Shown here one piece after another: positions 34,307 through 42,749 of a stretch of DNA of 64,000 bases. The position numbers were made by a program, and so were the translations under genes. The stretch comes from Microbacterium sp. MYb54 (GTDB lineage Bacteria; Actinomycetota; Actinomycetes; Actinomycetales; Microbacteriaceae). The stretch spans positions 62,001 through 126,000 of the forward strand of contig NZ_PCPA01000006.1 of the NCBI RefSeq assembly GCF_002979515.1. Direction: 5' to 3'. How positions within the stretch are numbered: the first letter of the stretch is position 1; each line of letters starts with the position of its first letter. The notes beneath the pieces are model-generated. The model had not been told where the DNA came from, ran no database searches, and saw only the letters and a program-made list of their open reading frames with translations.

Positions 34307-35596
34307 ATGCACAAGCGCATTCTCTCGGCTGTGGCGCTCGGCGCCGTGGCCACGCTCGCCCTCGCCGGCTGCGCCGGCGGCAGCGACACCGGCTCTGCCG
34401 ACGGCAAGGGCCAGGAGCTCACCGTCTGGATCATGAAGGGCACCAACCCCGACGCGTCCGCCTTCTACGACAAGGTGTCCGACGCCTTCGAGAAGGAGAC
34501 CGGTGCGACGGTCAAGATCGAGGAGATCCAGTGGGCCGACGCCCACGACCGCTTCGTGACCTCCATCGCCGGTGGCACGACCCCCGACATCGCCGAGACC
34601 GGCACCACCTGGACCGCTGAGTTCGCCGACGCCGGCGCGCTCGAGCCGCTCGACGAGTACGTCGACGCCGAGAAGGGCCTCCGCGACGACCTCGTCGAGG
34701 GCCTCGAGGTCGCCGGCACCTACGACGGCGAGCTGTACGGCATGCCGTGGTACGCGGGTGTCCGCTCGCTCGTCTACCGCGCCGACGTGTTCGAGGAGCT
34801 CGGTCTCGAGGCTCCGAAGACGTGGGATGACATCGTCGCCGCTGGAGATGCGATCAAGGCCGCCAAGCCCGACATGCTCCCCTTCCCGGTTCCTGGTGAC
34901 GCCGAGTTCCAGGTCTACCCCTGGGTCTGGGGCGCCGGTGGCGAGATCGCCACGAAGGACGGCAAGACCTGGACCAGCGAGCTCGACAGCAAGCAGTCGC
35001 AGGCCGGTATCGAGTTCTACACGGGCCTGGCCACCGAGCACGGCTTCTCCTCCGCAGGTGCCACCACCTGGAAGGAGACCGACCTCCGTGACGCGTTCAC
35101 GCAGGGCAACGTCGCCATGATGCTCTCCGGCTCCTGGACGCCGAAGTCGCTCATCGAGGCGAACCCCGACCTCGAGGGCAAGATCGGCGCAGCGGTCATC
35201 CCCGGCGAAGACGGCGGCATCGCTCCGTCCGTCCTCGGCGGATCGCACCTCTCGGTCTTCAACACGACCAAGAACGCCGACCTGGCGTGGGAGTTCGTCA
35301 AGCTCATGAGCACCGGCGAGTTCGCCGAGCAGTGGTCCGACGAGACCGGCTACTTCCCGGGCGTCCAGTCCGCGATGGAAGAGGCACTGGCCTCGACCGA
35401 CCCGCTGGTCGCACCGTTCGCCGAGCAGATGGTCGACGGCGGCGCCTCCGTGCCCGTCACGCCCAACTTCGGCGCTGTGCAGGCGAAGAAGACCACCAAC
35501 TCCATGATCCAGGCCATCCTCAGCGGGCAGAAGGACGTCGCGACCGCGACGAAGGACGCCGCCGCCGAGATGACCGATCTGCTCAACCAGAAGTAA
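34307..35596 (+). CDS. Sugar ABC transporter substrate-binding lipoprotein
   Basis: A 429-residue extracellular-binding protein of family 1. The signal peptide ends in a lipobox (LALAGC, Cys near residue 20), so it is membrane-anchored outside the cell. The mature part has the usual carbohydrate-SBP segments (FEKETGATVKIEEIQWADAH, GGTTPDIAETGTTW, YGMPWYAGVRSLVYRAD). The ATG at 34307 has an AGAGGAGA ribosome site. It is the first gene of an operon with two permeases, a NagZ-like glucosaminidase and an RpiR regulator, which points to an amino-sugar or wall-derived saccharide rather than a plain hexose. No ATPase gene is included; a shared MsiK-like ATPase is likely. Confidence 0.9.
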   Translation: MHKRILSAVALGAVATLALAGCAGGSDTGSADGKGQELTVWIMKGTNPDASAFYDKVSDAFEKETGATVKIEEIQWADAHDRFVTSIAGGTTPDIAETGTTWTAEFADAGALEPLDEYVDAEKGLRDDLVEGLEVAGTYDGELYGMPWYAGVRSLVYRADVFEELGLEAPKTWDDIVAAGDAIKAAKPDMLPFPVPGDAEFQVYPWVWGAGGEIATKDGKTWTSELDSKQSQAGIEFYTGLATEHGFSSAGATTWKETDLRDAFTQGNVAMMLSGSWTPKSLIEANPDLEGKIGAAVIPGEDGGIAPSVLGGSHLSVFNTTKNADLAWEFVKLMSTGEFAEQWSDETGYFPGVQSAMEEALASTDPLVAPFAEQMVDGGASVPVTPNFGAVQAKKTTNSMIQAILSGQKDVATATKDAAAEMTDLLNQK

Positions 35597-35611
35597 GGAA
35601 GCATTCCTTCC

Positions 35612-36586
35612 ATGTCGATGGTGCAAGCGCCACTGCCGGCCACGAAGGCGGAGTCCACCTCCGCCTCCGTGGCCGGCGGCCGGAAGCGACGCGGCCTCTC
35701 GGTCGTCGCGGCCCGCCCCTGGCTCCTTCTCGCGCCCGGGCTGGCCATCCTCGCGGTGCTCATGCTCTGGCCGCTCATCCAGGTGGTCATCTACTCGCTG
35801 CAGGACTACGGTCTGCGCGAGATCAACACGGGTGAGAGCAACTGGATCGGTCTCGACAACTACGTCGAGGCGCTCACCAACCCGACTCTCTGGACGGTGG
35901 TGCTGCCCAACACGGTCGGATTCGCCGCTGTCGCGGTCTTCGTCACCGTCGCTGTCGGCACGCTCGTGGCGCTGCTGCTCGCACGCCTCGGCACCACGTG
36001 GCGCGTCATCGTCTCCAGCTGCATCATGGTCGCCTGGGCGATGCCCGCCGTGACCGGAACATACGTCTGGACCTTCATCTTCGATGCCGACCGCGGCATC
36101 TTCAATGCTGTCCTGCGCGACCTCGGCCTCATGGACGACCCGGTCAACTGGTTCACGAACCAGTGGTCCTTCTACGCCATCGTGCTCCTCAACGTGGTGC
36201 ACCACGGCTTCCCGTTCGTCGCCATCACGGTGCTCGCCGGACTCCTCGGCGTCTCGAAGGAGATGCTCGAAGCGGCAGCCCTCGATGGCGCCGGCGCCTG
36301 GCGCCGCTTCTGGAAGATCATCTTCCCGACGCTCAAGCCCGTCTTCTCGGTCGTGATCATCCTCTCGACCATCTGGGACTTCAAGGTCTTCGCCCAGGTG
36401 TACCTCATGCCCGGCGGTGGTGGTGGCAACCGTCAGGTGCTGAACCTCGGCGTCTGGTCGTATGTGGAGTCCTTCGGCCAGAACCGCTACGGCTTCGGTG
36501 CCGCGCTCGCCGTGCTGCTCACCCTGGTGCTGATCGGCATCACGATCGTCTACATCCGCTCCCTCATGAAGGAGGATGAGCTGTGA
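35612..36586 (+). CDS. Sugar ABC permease, MalF-like
   Basis: A 324-residue permease with six membrane segments. The cytoplasmic EAA loop that contacts the ATPase reads EMLEAAALDGAGAWRRFWKI. A Ser/Lys-rich N-terminal tail (residues 1-35) precedes the first segment. It is 15 nt after the SBP gene and overlaps the next permease by 4 nt, so stoichiometric expression is expected. Confidence 0.93.
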   Translation: MSMVQAPLPATKAESTSASVAGGRKRRGLSVVAARPWLLLAPGLAILAVLMLWPLIQVVIYSLQDYGLREINTGESNWIGLDNYVEALTNPTLWTVVLPNTVGFAAVAVFVTVAVGTLVALLLARLGTTWRVIVSSCIMVAWAMPAVTGTYVWTFIFDADRGIFNAVLRDLGLMDDPVNWFTNQWSFYAIVLLNVVHHGFPFVAITVLAGLLGVSKEMLEAAALDGAGAWRRFWKIIFPTLKPVFSVVIILSTIWDFKVFAQVYLMPGGGGGNRQVLNLGVWSYVESFGQNRYGFGAALAVLLTLVLIGITIVYIRSLMKEDEL

Positions 36587-37416
36587 ACCCGCGTCCGAGG
36601 CTCCGCTCCCGCATCGGAATCGGAATCGCGGTCGCCGCGGTCCTGATCTTCACGCTGTTCCCCGTGTACTGGATGGTCTCCAGCGCCTTCGACGGCAAGG
36701 CCTCCAGCGGTGGGCAGTCGCTCATCCCGCAGGAGTTCACGTGGGACAACTTCGCGTTCGTGCTCACCGACGGCGGATTCGGCACATACCTGCGCAACTC
36801 GGCGATCGTGGCCCTCGTCACGGTTCTCGTGAGCGCCCTCGTGTGTCTGCTCGCCGCGGTCGCGGTCGCGCGTTTCAAGTTCAAGTTCCGCACCACGATC
36901 CTGATGATGATCCTGATCGTGCAGATGGTGCCGCTCGAGGCGCTCGTGATCCCGCTGTTCCTGCAGGTCAAGAGCCTGGGTCTGCTCAACAGCATCCTCG
37001 GCCTCATGGTCGTCTACGTCGCCCTCTCGCTCGCGTTCGGCATCTGGATGCTGCGCGGCTTCGTGGCCGCCGTTCCGGTCGAGCTCGAAGAGGCCGCCTA
37101 CATCGACGGTGCGAGCTGGTGGCGCATGTTCCGCTCGGTGCTGCTGCCGCTGGTCATGCCCGGCCTCGTCGCGACCAGCATCTTCAGCTTCATCACCGCG
37201 TGGAACGAGTTCATCTTCGCGATGACGATCCTCGGCGCCCAGACCGACCAGTACACGGTCTCGATCGGTCTGAAGTCGTTCTTCGGTCTGCACTCCAACG
37301 ACTGGGGCAGCATCATGGCCGCGTCGACCATCATCACCGTCCCGGTCATGATCTTCTTCGTGCTGGTACAGCGCAAGCTCGCCTCCGGCATGGTGGCAGG
37401 AGCGGTGAAGGGATGA
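36583..37416 (+). CDS. Sugar ABC permease, MalG-like
   Basis: A 277-residue permease with six membrane segments and the EAA loop EAAYIDGASWWRMFRSVLLP. It starts with GTG at 36583, inside the previous gene's stop region, and its TGA overlaps the ATG of the glucosaminidase gene. This direct coupling of importer and hydrolase strongly implies that the imported saccharide is the hydrolase substrate. Confidence 0.93.
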   Translation: MNPRPRLRSRIGIGIAVAAVLIFTLFPVYWMVSSAFDGKASSGGQSLIPQEFTWDNFAFVLTDGGFGTYLRNSAIVALVTVLVSALVCLLAAVAVARFKFKFRTTILMMILIVQMVPLEALVIPLFLQVKSLGLLNSILGLMVVYVALSLAFGIWMLRGFVAAVPVELEEAAYIDGASWWRMFRSVLLPLVMPGLVATSIFSFITAWNEFIFAMTILGAQTDQYTVSIGLKSFFGLHSNDWGSIMAASTIITVPVMIFFVLVQRKLASGMVAGAVKG

Positions 37417-38924
37417 CCGACGAGCTCGAACGCCTCGCGAACGGCGTGCTGTGGCCGGGGTTCTTCGGCACCGAAGCGCCCGAGTGGCTGCGCGATGAAC
37501 TGCGTGACGGCCTGGCCGGAGTCGTGTACTTCGGGCAGAACGTCGGCGAGGGGCTCCCGGCGCTGAGCGCGGCGATCCTCGACGCGAACCCCGCTGCCCT
37601 CATCGGCATCGACGAGGAGGGTGGCAGCGTCACCCGGCTCGAGTCCGCCACCGGTTCCACGGTGCCGGGAGCCGCCCAGCTCGGTCTGCTCGATGATCTG
37701 GTCGCTTCGGAGCGGACCGGCGCGGAGCTCGCTCGCCGGGTGCGTGCGGCCGGTGCGAACGTCGTGCTCGGCCCGGTCGCCGACGTCAACACCGACCCCC
37801 GCAACCCGGTGATCGGTGTGCGGGCGTTCGGCGACGACGAGGTGCTCGTCTCACGTCACGTCGTCGCGACGATCGACGGCATCCAGGATGAGGCCGTCGC
37901 TGCCTGCGTCAAGCACTTCCCCGGCCACGGCGACACCCATATGGACTCGCACCATTCGCTTCCGGAGATCACGCTCGACCTCGAAGAGTTCGAACGCGTG
38001 CACCTGGAGCCGTTCCGCGCCGCGGTCGACGCGGGTGTGGATGCCGTGATGACCGCGCACATCGTGGTCCCGGCATGGGGCGAGCAGCCCGCAACCCTCA
38101 ATCCGCGCGTGCTGGGCATGCTGCGCGACTGGGGCTATGACGGCGTCATCATCACGGACGCGCTCGACATGGCCGCCATCCGCGAGACCGTCGGACTCGG
38201 CGGGGGAGCAGCCCTGGCACTCGCTGCCGGAGCCGACCTCCTCTGCATCGGCAACCCGACCAATCCTGGCGACGCCGCCCTCCCGGATCAGGACGAGCAG
38301 GACTTCCGTGCCGCGAGGGACGGGATCGTCGCAGCTCTCCGTGACGGCTCGCTCTCCAGGGCTCGCGTCGAGGAAGCTGCCGGCCGGGTCGCGAATCTCG
38401 CGGTCAAGCTCCGTGCCGCGGCTGACCGCGACCACGAGCCGACCGACGACTTCGACGCCGCCGAGATCGTGCGTCGTGTGGTCCGCGTCTCCGGCGAAGC
38501 GCCGGAAGCGGCATCCGAGCTCGCCGTGATCGATGCTCGTCGCCGGTCGACGCTCGCCGTGGACAGTGCGGGTTCCTACGTCGCGAGTGCGCTTGCGGGC
38601 GACGGTCTGCGCGAGCGCCTGGACGTGGCCTCCACCCCGGTGTCCGAACAGGACCGCGTACTCGACGAGGTCGCGGCGGCTGCCGGGACCACCGTGCTGC
38701 TGATCGACAGGCCGGATACGGACGCCGCGCAGCGCTCGCTCGTCGAACGTGCTGCTCTGCGCGATCCCGGTGCGGTCGTCGTCAATGTCGGCCTTCCCAC
38801 GGTGAACCCGTTGCCGCTGCCGACGATCGAGGTCGCCGCAGCCAGTAGGCTCGGTGCGCAGATGGCGCGCGAAGCACTCCTGGGGCACTTCACGGTGCAG
38901 CAGAGGATGACCAGCGCCGGCTGA
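37413..38924 (+). CDS. nagZ: GH3 beta-N-acetylglucosaminidase (NagZ-like)
   Basis: A 503-residue glycoside hydrolase family 3 enzyme. The NagZ hallmark KHFPGHGDTHMDSHHSLP (residues 167-184) supplies the acid/base dyad Asp178-His180, and the nucleophile is Asp249 in VIITDALDM. NagZ enzymes remove non-reducing GlcNAc from muropeptides or chito-oligosaccharides. No signal peptide is present, so it acts in the cytoplasm on imported material. A C-terminal alpha/beta domain (about residues 345-503) is longer than in single-domain NagZ of Gram-negatives, as in other Gram-positive members. The ATG overlaps the permease stop. Confidence 0.9.
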   Translation: MTDELERLANGVLWPGFFGTEAPEWLRDELRDGLAGVVYFGQNVGEGLPALSAAILDANPAALIGIDEEGGSVTRLESATGSTVPGAAQLGLLDDLVASERTGAELARRVRAAGANVVLGPVADVNTDPRNPVIGVRAFGDDEVLVSRHVVATIDGIQDEAVAACVKHFPGHGDTHMDSHHSLPEITLDLEEFERVHLEPFRAAVDAGVDAVMTAHIVVPAWGEQPATLNPRVLGMLRDWGYDGVIITDALDMAAIRETVGLGGGAALALAAGADLLCIGNPTNPGDAALPDQDEQDFRAARDGIVAALRDGSLSRARVEEAAGRVANLAVKLRAAADRDHEPTDDFDAAEIVRRVVRVSGEAPEAASELAVIDARRRSTLAVDSAGSYVASALAGDGLRERLDVASTPVSEQDRVLDEVAAAAGTTVLLIDRPDTDAAQRSLVERAALRDPGAVVVNVGLPTVNPLPLPTIEVAAASRLGAQMAREALLGHFTVQQRMTSAG

Positions 38925-38938
38925 GACAGGATCCCTCC

Positions 38939-39805
38939 ATGGACGATGACGTTCTCGCTCGGGTGCGACGCTCGCTCCCCAAGGTGAGCGCTGCCGAGGC
39001 GCGCGTCGCGGAGACGATCCTGGGAGACCCGACGCTGGTCGTAGACCTCGCGATCAACGATCTCGCCCAGCTCTGCCACACCTCGCTGTCGACGGTCGCC
39101 CGCTACGCCCAGTCACTCGGGTACACCGGCTATCGCGAGCTCCGCGTCGCGGTCGCCCGCGCGATCACGCTCGCCCAGGCGCAGCAGGCGCGGTTCGGTC
39201 TCGACACCACGGCGATCGATCCCGACGACGGTCCGACGGCGATCGCCGCCAAGCTCGCCGCGCAGGAGATCGATGCGATCGAGAAGACCGCACTCGCCCT
39301 CGACGCGGTCGCCCTCGACCGGGTCGCCCGTGCGGTCGTCGCCGCGCGGCACATCGACCTCTTCGGACAGGCGGCGTCGTCGCTGACCGCGCAGGATCTG
39401 CTGTTGAAGCTCTCGCGGATCGGATGCTCGGTGTCGCACTCGCCGGATCCGCATCTCGCAGTCACCACCGCCTCGCTGCGGACCGCCGACGACGTGGCGA
39501 TCGCTTTCTCGCACGGTGGCGAGACCGCGGAGACGCTGCGTGCGCTCGAGGTCGCGCGAGATGCCGGAGCACTCGCCGTCGCGGTCACCAGCGCGCCCGA
39601 CTCGCCGTTGGCGCTGGCGGCGGAGGTCGTGCTGCTCACGCATGCGCACGAATCCCCGTTCCGGATGGCGGCGATGTCGAGTCGCATCGCGCAGCTCGCC
39701 CTCGTCGATGTGCTGTTCGTGCGTGTGGTGCAGCACCGTGGCGAGCCGGTCGCCGTCTCGCTGCAGCGGACCCACGACGCAGTGCCCGCACGCCGTCGCA
39801 CCTGA
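38939..39805 (+). CDS. RpiR/MurR family transcriptional regulator
   Basis: A 288-residue regulator. An N-terminal HTH_6 domain (residues 1-77; LAQLCHTSLSTVARYAQSLG) is joined to a SIS sugar-phosphate-binding domain (residues about 115-260; RHIDLFGQAASSLTAQDLLL, AIAFSHGGETAETL). Proteins of this class sense phosphorylated sugars such as MurNAc-6-P or GlcNAc-6-P. It is 14 nt downstream of the NagZ gene and probably controls the operon through the promoter region at 34215-34253. The ATG at 38939 follows an ACAGGAT site. Confidence 0.9.
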   Translation: MDDDVLARVRRSLPKVSAAEARVAETILGDPTLVVDLAINDLAQLCHTSLSTVARYAQSLGYTGYRELRVAVARAITLAQAQQARFGLDTTAIDPDDGPTAIAAKLAAQEIDAIEKTALALDAVALDRVARAVVAARHIDLFGQAASSLTAQDLLLKLSRIGCSVSHSPDPHLAVTTASLRTADDVAIAFSHGGETAETLRALEVARDAGALAVAVTSAPDSPLALAAEVVLLTHAHESPFRMAAMSSRIAQLALVDVLFVRVVQHRGEPVAVSLQRTHDAVPARRRT

Positions 39806-39828
39806 GGCTCGGCATCCGCTTCATTGAG

Positions 39829-39840
39829 CGGAGATCTCCG
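39829..39840. terminator. Short palindrome between convergent RpiR and kinase genes
   Basis: CGGAGATCTCCG is a perfect 12-bp palindrome in the 101-nt convergent gap. It could be a weak hairpin or protein site; nothing else stands out in the gap. Confidence 0.25.
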
Positions 39841-39906
39841 TGTCAGGCGGAGATGCGCGCGCAGACACTCCTCCCCACGGCGAGTTCTCCGCCCGGGGCG
39901 GCGTGC

Positions 39907-40827
39907 TCAGTCGACGTGGTCGCGGGTGCTCACCAGGGCGCGTGTCGCGATGCGGTGTCCTCGCGCGAGGCTTCCCGTGAGCGACAGCCCGGTGAGGACT
40001 CCGGCGAGGAAGCCGGCCGCGAAGGCGTCTCCCGCTCCGATGGTCTCCACCACCGGGGCGTCGAGCGCGTCGCTCTCCGCGGTCTCCGTGCCGTCGAACG
40101 CGACGGCGCCGCTCGAATCGGTGACGAGCAGGTACCGCGGCTGCGGGAAGAGGGCGCGCAACTGCTGTGGATCACTCGTGCCGAACACGGCCTCTGCATC
40201 GGGGCGGGTGCAGAACGCGATGTCGGCGCGGGCGGCGAAGTCCGAGACGATCCTCCGGCCCTCCGCCTCGCGTCCGCGCCAGAGCGCAGGTCGCCAGTTC
40301 AGGTCGAAGCTGAGCAGTCGGCCGGGGCACCGTTGCGCGAACAGCGCCTCCTGAGCCGCGAGAGCCGAGGCCGAGAGCGCAGGAGTGATGCCCGAGGTGT
40401 GCACGAGGGCCGCTTCGGCGAGGAGGCCGGACGCCACGGGCGTCGCCAGGGTCTGCGGCGACAGGGCCGCAGCGGCGGAGCCTGCGCGGTAGTAGTGCAT
40501 GGTTCCGTCGACGGCGCCGTCGTCTCGCGCCGAGAGCTCTTTCACGTAGAGGCCGGTGGGCGCACCGTCGTCGACCTCGACCGCAGAGTCGTCGACGCCG
40601 TGCGCACGCGGCTCGGCGGTGAGGAACCGCCCGAAGCCGTCGTCTCCGACGCGCGAGAGGACAGACGTGCGGATGCCGGCAGACGCGAGAGCGATCGCGG
40701 TGTTCCACTCGGCTCCGGCCAGGGAGCGATGGAAGCTGCGGCAGTCCTCCAGCGGTCCTGCGGTGGCGGCGACGAGGGCGACCATGCCCTCGCCGAAGCA
40801 GACGGCGAGCGGGGTGGAGTCGGGCAC
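39907..40827 (-). CDS. PfkB family carbohydrate kinase
   Basis: A 306-residue ribokinase-fold kinase. The N-terminal substrate region contains AGAEWNTAIALASAG, and the C-terminal ATP/catalytic motif is ETIGAGDAFAAGF with the catalytic Asp in GAGD. Overall it is closest in look to 2-keto-3-deoxygluconate kinases, but the sugar is not certain. It is convergent with the RpiR gene and could phosphorylate a product of the neighbouring importer/glucosaminidase. GTG 40827 is 7 nt after TAGTGT (40835-40840, minus strand), indicating a leaderless message. Confidence 0.85.
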   Translation of the reverse strand: MPDSTPLAVCFGEGMVALVAATAGPLEDCRSFHRSLAGAEWNTAIALASAGIRTSVLSRVGDDGFGRFLTAEPRAHGVDDSAVEVDDGAPTGLYVKELSARDDGAVDGTMHYYRAGSAAAALSPQTLATPVASGLLAEAALVHTSGITPALSASALAAQEALFAQRCPGRLLSFDLNWRPALWRGREAEGRRIVSDFAARADIAFCTRPDAEAVFGTSDPQQLRALFPQPRYLLVTDSSGAVAFDGTETAESDALDAPVVETIGAGDAFAAGFLAGVLTGLSLTGSLARGHRIATRALVSTRDHVD

Positions 40828-40888
40828 GATCTGGACACTACCGGATCAGTGCCGCTCATGCCGATACCGGATTGCAACCTGGATCCGT

Positions 40889-40917
40889 TTGGAATCTGAG
40901 GATCTGCTGGGTACCGT
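40889..40917 (+). promoter_or_regulatory. Promoter of the peptide ABC importer operon
   Basis: TTGGAA (40889-40894), a 17-bp spacer and TACCGT (40912-40917) predict a start near 40924 and a 5' leader of about 66 nt, which contains a strong hairpin. Confidence 0.55.
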
Positions 40918-40931
40918 CGATGCATCACCGC

Positions 40932-40953
40932 CCCGAGGCGAAGAAGCCTCGGG
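40932..40953 (+). promoter_or_regulatory. Hairpin in the 5' leader of the peptide SBP gene
   Basis: CCCGAGGC (40932-40939), loop GAAGAA, GCCTCGGG (40946-40953): a perfect 8-bp stem close to the predicted 5' end, 36 nt before the start codon. It may stabilise the message or regulate it. No U-tract follows. Confidence 0.5.
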
Positions 40954-40989
40954 ACGCGCAAAGAAGCGCCCGACAGGGAAGGTCACACA

Positions 40990-42663
40990 ATGCACCAATC
41001 AGTCAAGCGTCGGCGAGGACTCATCGCCGTAACCGGAGCCACGATCGCCGCTCTCGCCCTCGCGGGGTGCGTCGCCAGCGAGCGAGGGGATGAGGGCTCC
41101 GAAGGGTCAGGCGATGTCGACGGAACGTTCGTCTTCGCGGCATCATCGGACCCGGCCAGCCTCGATCCCGCCTTCGCGCAGGACGGCGAGAGCTTCCGCG
41201 TCTCGCGTCAGATCTTCGAGGGGCTCGTCGGCACCGAACCCGGCACCGCCGACCCCGCACCGCTCCTCGCCGAGTCATGGGAGTCGTCGGAGGACGGCAT
41301 GTCCCACACCTTCGAGCTCAAGAAGGACGTCACGTTCCAGGACGGCACGCCGTTCAACGCCGAGGCCGTGTGCGTCAACTTCGACCGCTGGTTCAACTGG
41401 ACCGGCCTCGCCGCGTCCGAGGCGTTCGGCTACTACTACAACAAGCTCTTCAAGGGGTACGCCTCCAATGCGGCCGACGCCGTGTACAAGTCCTGCACCC
41501 CTGACGGCGAGAACTCCGTCACGATCGAGCTGAACAAGCCGTTCGCCGGATTCGTCGCTTCGCTGTCGCTCCCGTCGTTCGCGATGCAGAGCCCCTCGGC
41601 CATGCAGGAGTTCGGTGCTGACGAGGTCAGCGGCTCGGCCGAGGCCCCGCAGCTGTCGGAGTACGCGATGGGACACCCGGTCGGCACCGGCCCCTACGCG
41701 TTCGACGAGTGGGCGCCGGGCGAGCAGGTCACGCTCAAGTCCTACGACGGCTACTGGGGCGACAAGGGGCAGGTCGACGAGATCATCTTCCGCACGATCG
41801 ATGACCCGACCGCTCGCCGCCAGGCGCTCGAGTCCGGCTCGATCGACGGTTACGACCTCGTCGGACCGGCCGACACCAAGGCACTCGAGGACGACGGCTT
41901 CACGATGGTGTCGCGTCCGCCGTTCACGATCCTCTACCTCGCGTTCAACCAGGCGGTCCCGGAACTGCAGGACCCGAAGGTCCGCGAGGCTCTGTCGTAC
42001 GCGGTCGACAAGGACGCGCTGATCAGCCAGGTGCTGCCTGAAGGCACGCAGAAGGCGATCGAGTTCGTGCCCGAGGTCGTCAACGGCTACAACCCCGACG
42101 TCACGACGTACGACTACGACCCCGAGAAGGCCAAGTCGCTGTTGGCCGAGGCGGGCTACACCGAGGCGAACCCGTTGAAGCTCACCTTCAACTACCCGGT
42201 CAACGTCTCGCGTCCCTACATGCCGGACCCCGAGCAGATCTTCACGGTGCTGTCGTCGCAGCTGTCCGAGGTCGGCGTCGAGACCACCCCGGTCTCGGAG
42301 GAATGGGTCGAGTACCTCGACCGCACCACCGGCACCTCGGATCACGGCATCCACCTGCTCGGTTGGACCGGTGACTACAATGACACCGACAACTTCGTCG
42401 GCGTCTTCTTCGGCCAGCAGAGCTCCGAGTGGGGCTTCGACAACCCCGAGCTGTTCCAGAAGCTGAACGAGGCGCGCGGCGTCTCCAAGCTCGAGGACCA
42501 GACGGCGCTGTACGAGGAGATCAACGAGATGGTCGCCCAGTTCATCCCGGGCGTCCCGCTCGCGCACCCGGCGCCGACCCTGGCGTTCGACCCGCGCGTG
42601 AAGAGCTATCCCGCCAGCCCGGTGAACGACGAGGTCTTCACAGACATCGTCCTCACCAAGTAG
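40990..42663 (+). CDS. Peptide/nickel-type ABC substrate-binding lipoprotein
   Basis: A 557-residue family 5 extracellular solute-binding protein. The signal peptide ends in the lipobox LALAGC (Cys27). Family signatures include SWESSEDGMSHTFELKKDVT and FQDGTPFNAEAVCVNFDR near residues 95-135 and HPVGTGPYAFDEW. These proteins bind di- or oligopeptides, or sometimes oligosaccharides. The ATG at 40990 has an AGGGAAGG ribosome site. It is the first gene of a complete SBP-permease-permease-double ATPase operon and is followed by a strong hairpin that may raise its level over the membrane parts. Confidence 0.93.
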   Translation: MHQSVKRRRGLIAVTGATIAALALAGCVASERGDEGSEGSGDVDGTFVFAASSDPASLDPAFAQDGESFRVSRQIFEGLVGTEPGTADPAPLLAESWESSEDGMSHTFELKKDVTFQDGTPFNAEAVCVNFDRWFNWTGLAASEAFGYYYNKLFKGYASNAADAVYKSCTPDGENSVTIELNKPFAGFVASLSLPSFAMQSPSAMQEFGADEVSGSAEAPQLSEYAMGHPVGTGPYAFDEWAPGEQVTLKSYDGYWGDKGQVDEIIFRTIDDPTARRQALESGSIDGYDLVGPADTKALEDDGFTMVSRPPFTILYLAFNQAVPELQDPKVREALSYAVDKDALISQVLPEGTQKAIEFVPEVVNGYNPDVTTYDYDPEKAKSLLAEAGYTEANPLKLTFNYPVNVSRPYMPDPEQIFTVLSSQLSEVGVETTPVSEEWVEYLDRTTGTSDHGIHLLGWTGDYNDTDNFVGVFFGQQSSEWGFDNPELFQKLNEARGVSKLEDQTALYEEINEMVAQFIPGVPLAHPAPTLAFDPRVKSYPASPVNDEVFTDIVLTK

Positions 42664-42686
42664 GCCTGACCACCTGATATGCCCGA

Positions 42687-42717
42687 CCCCGGTCCCGCGC
42701 CATCTGCGGGACCGGGG
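42687..42717 (+). terminator. Intra-operon hairpin between SBP and permease genes
   Basis: A perfect 12-bp GC-rich stem CCCCGGTCCCGC (42687-42698) / GCGGGACCGGGG (42706-42717) with a 7-nt loop lies 24 nt past the SBP stop and 32 nt before the permease. It probably protects the SBP mRNA or partly terminates transcription, giving more SBP than permease. Confidence 0.75.
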
Positions 42718-42749
42718 AACGGCGTACCTTCTGATCGACGGAGATCTTC

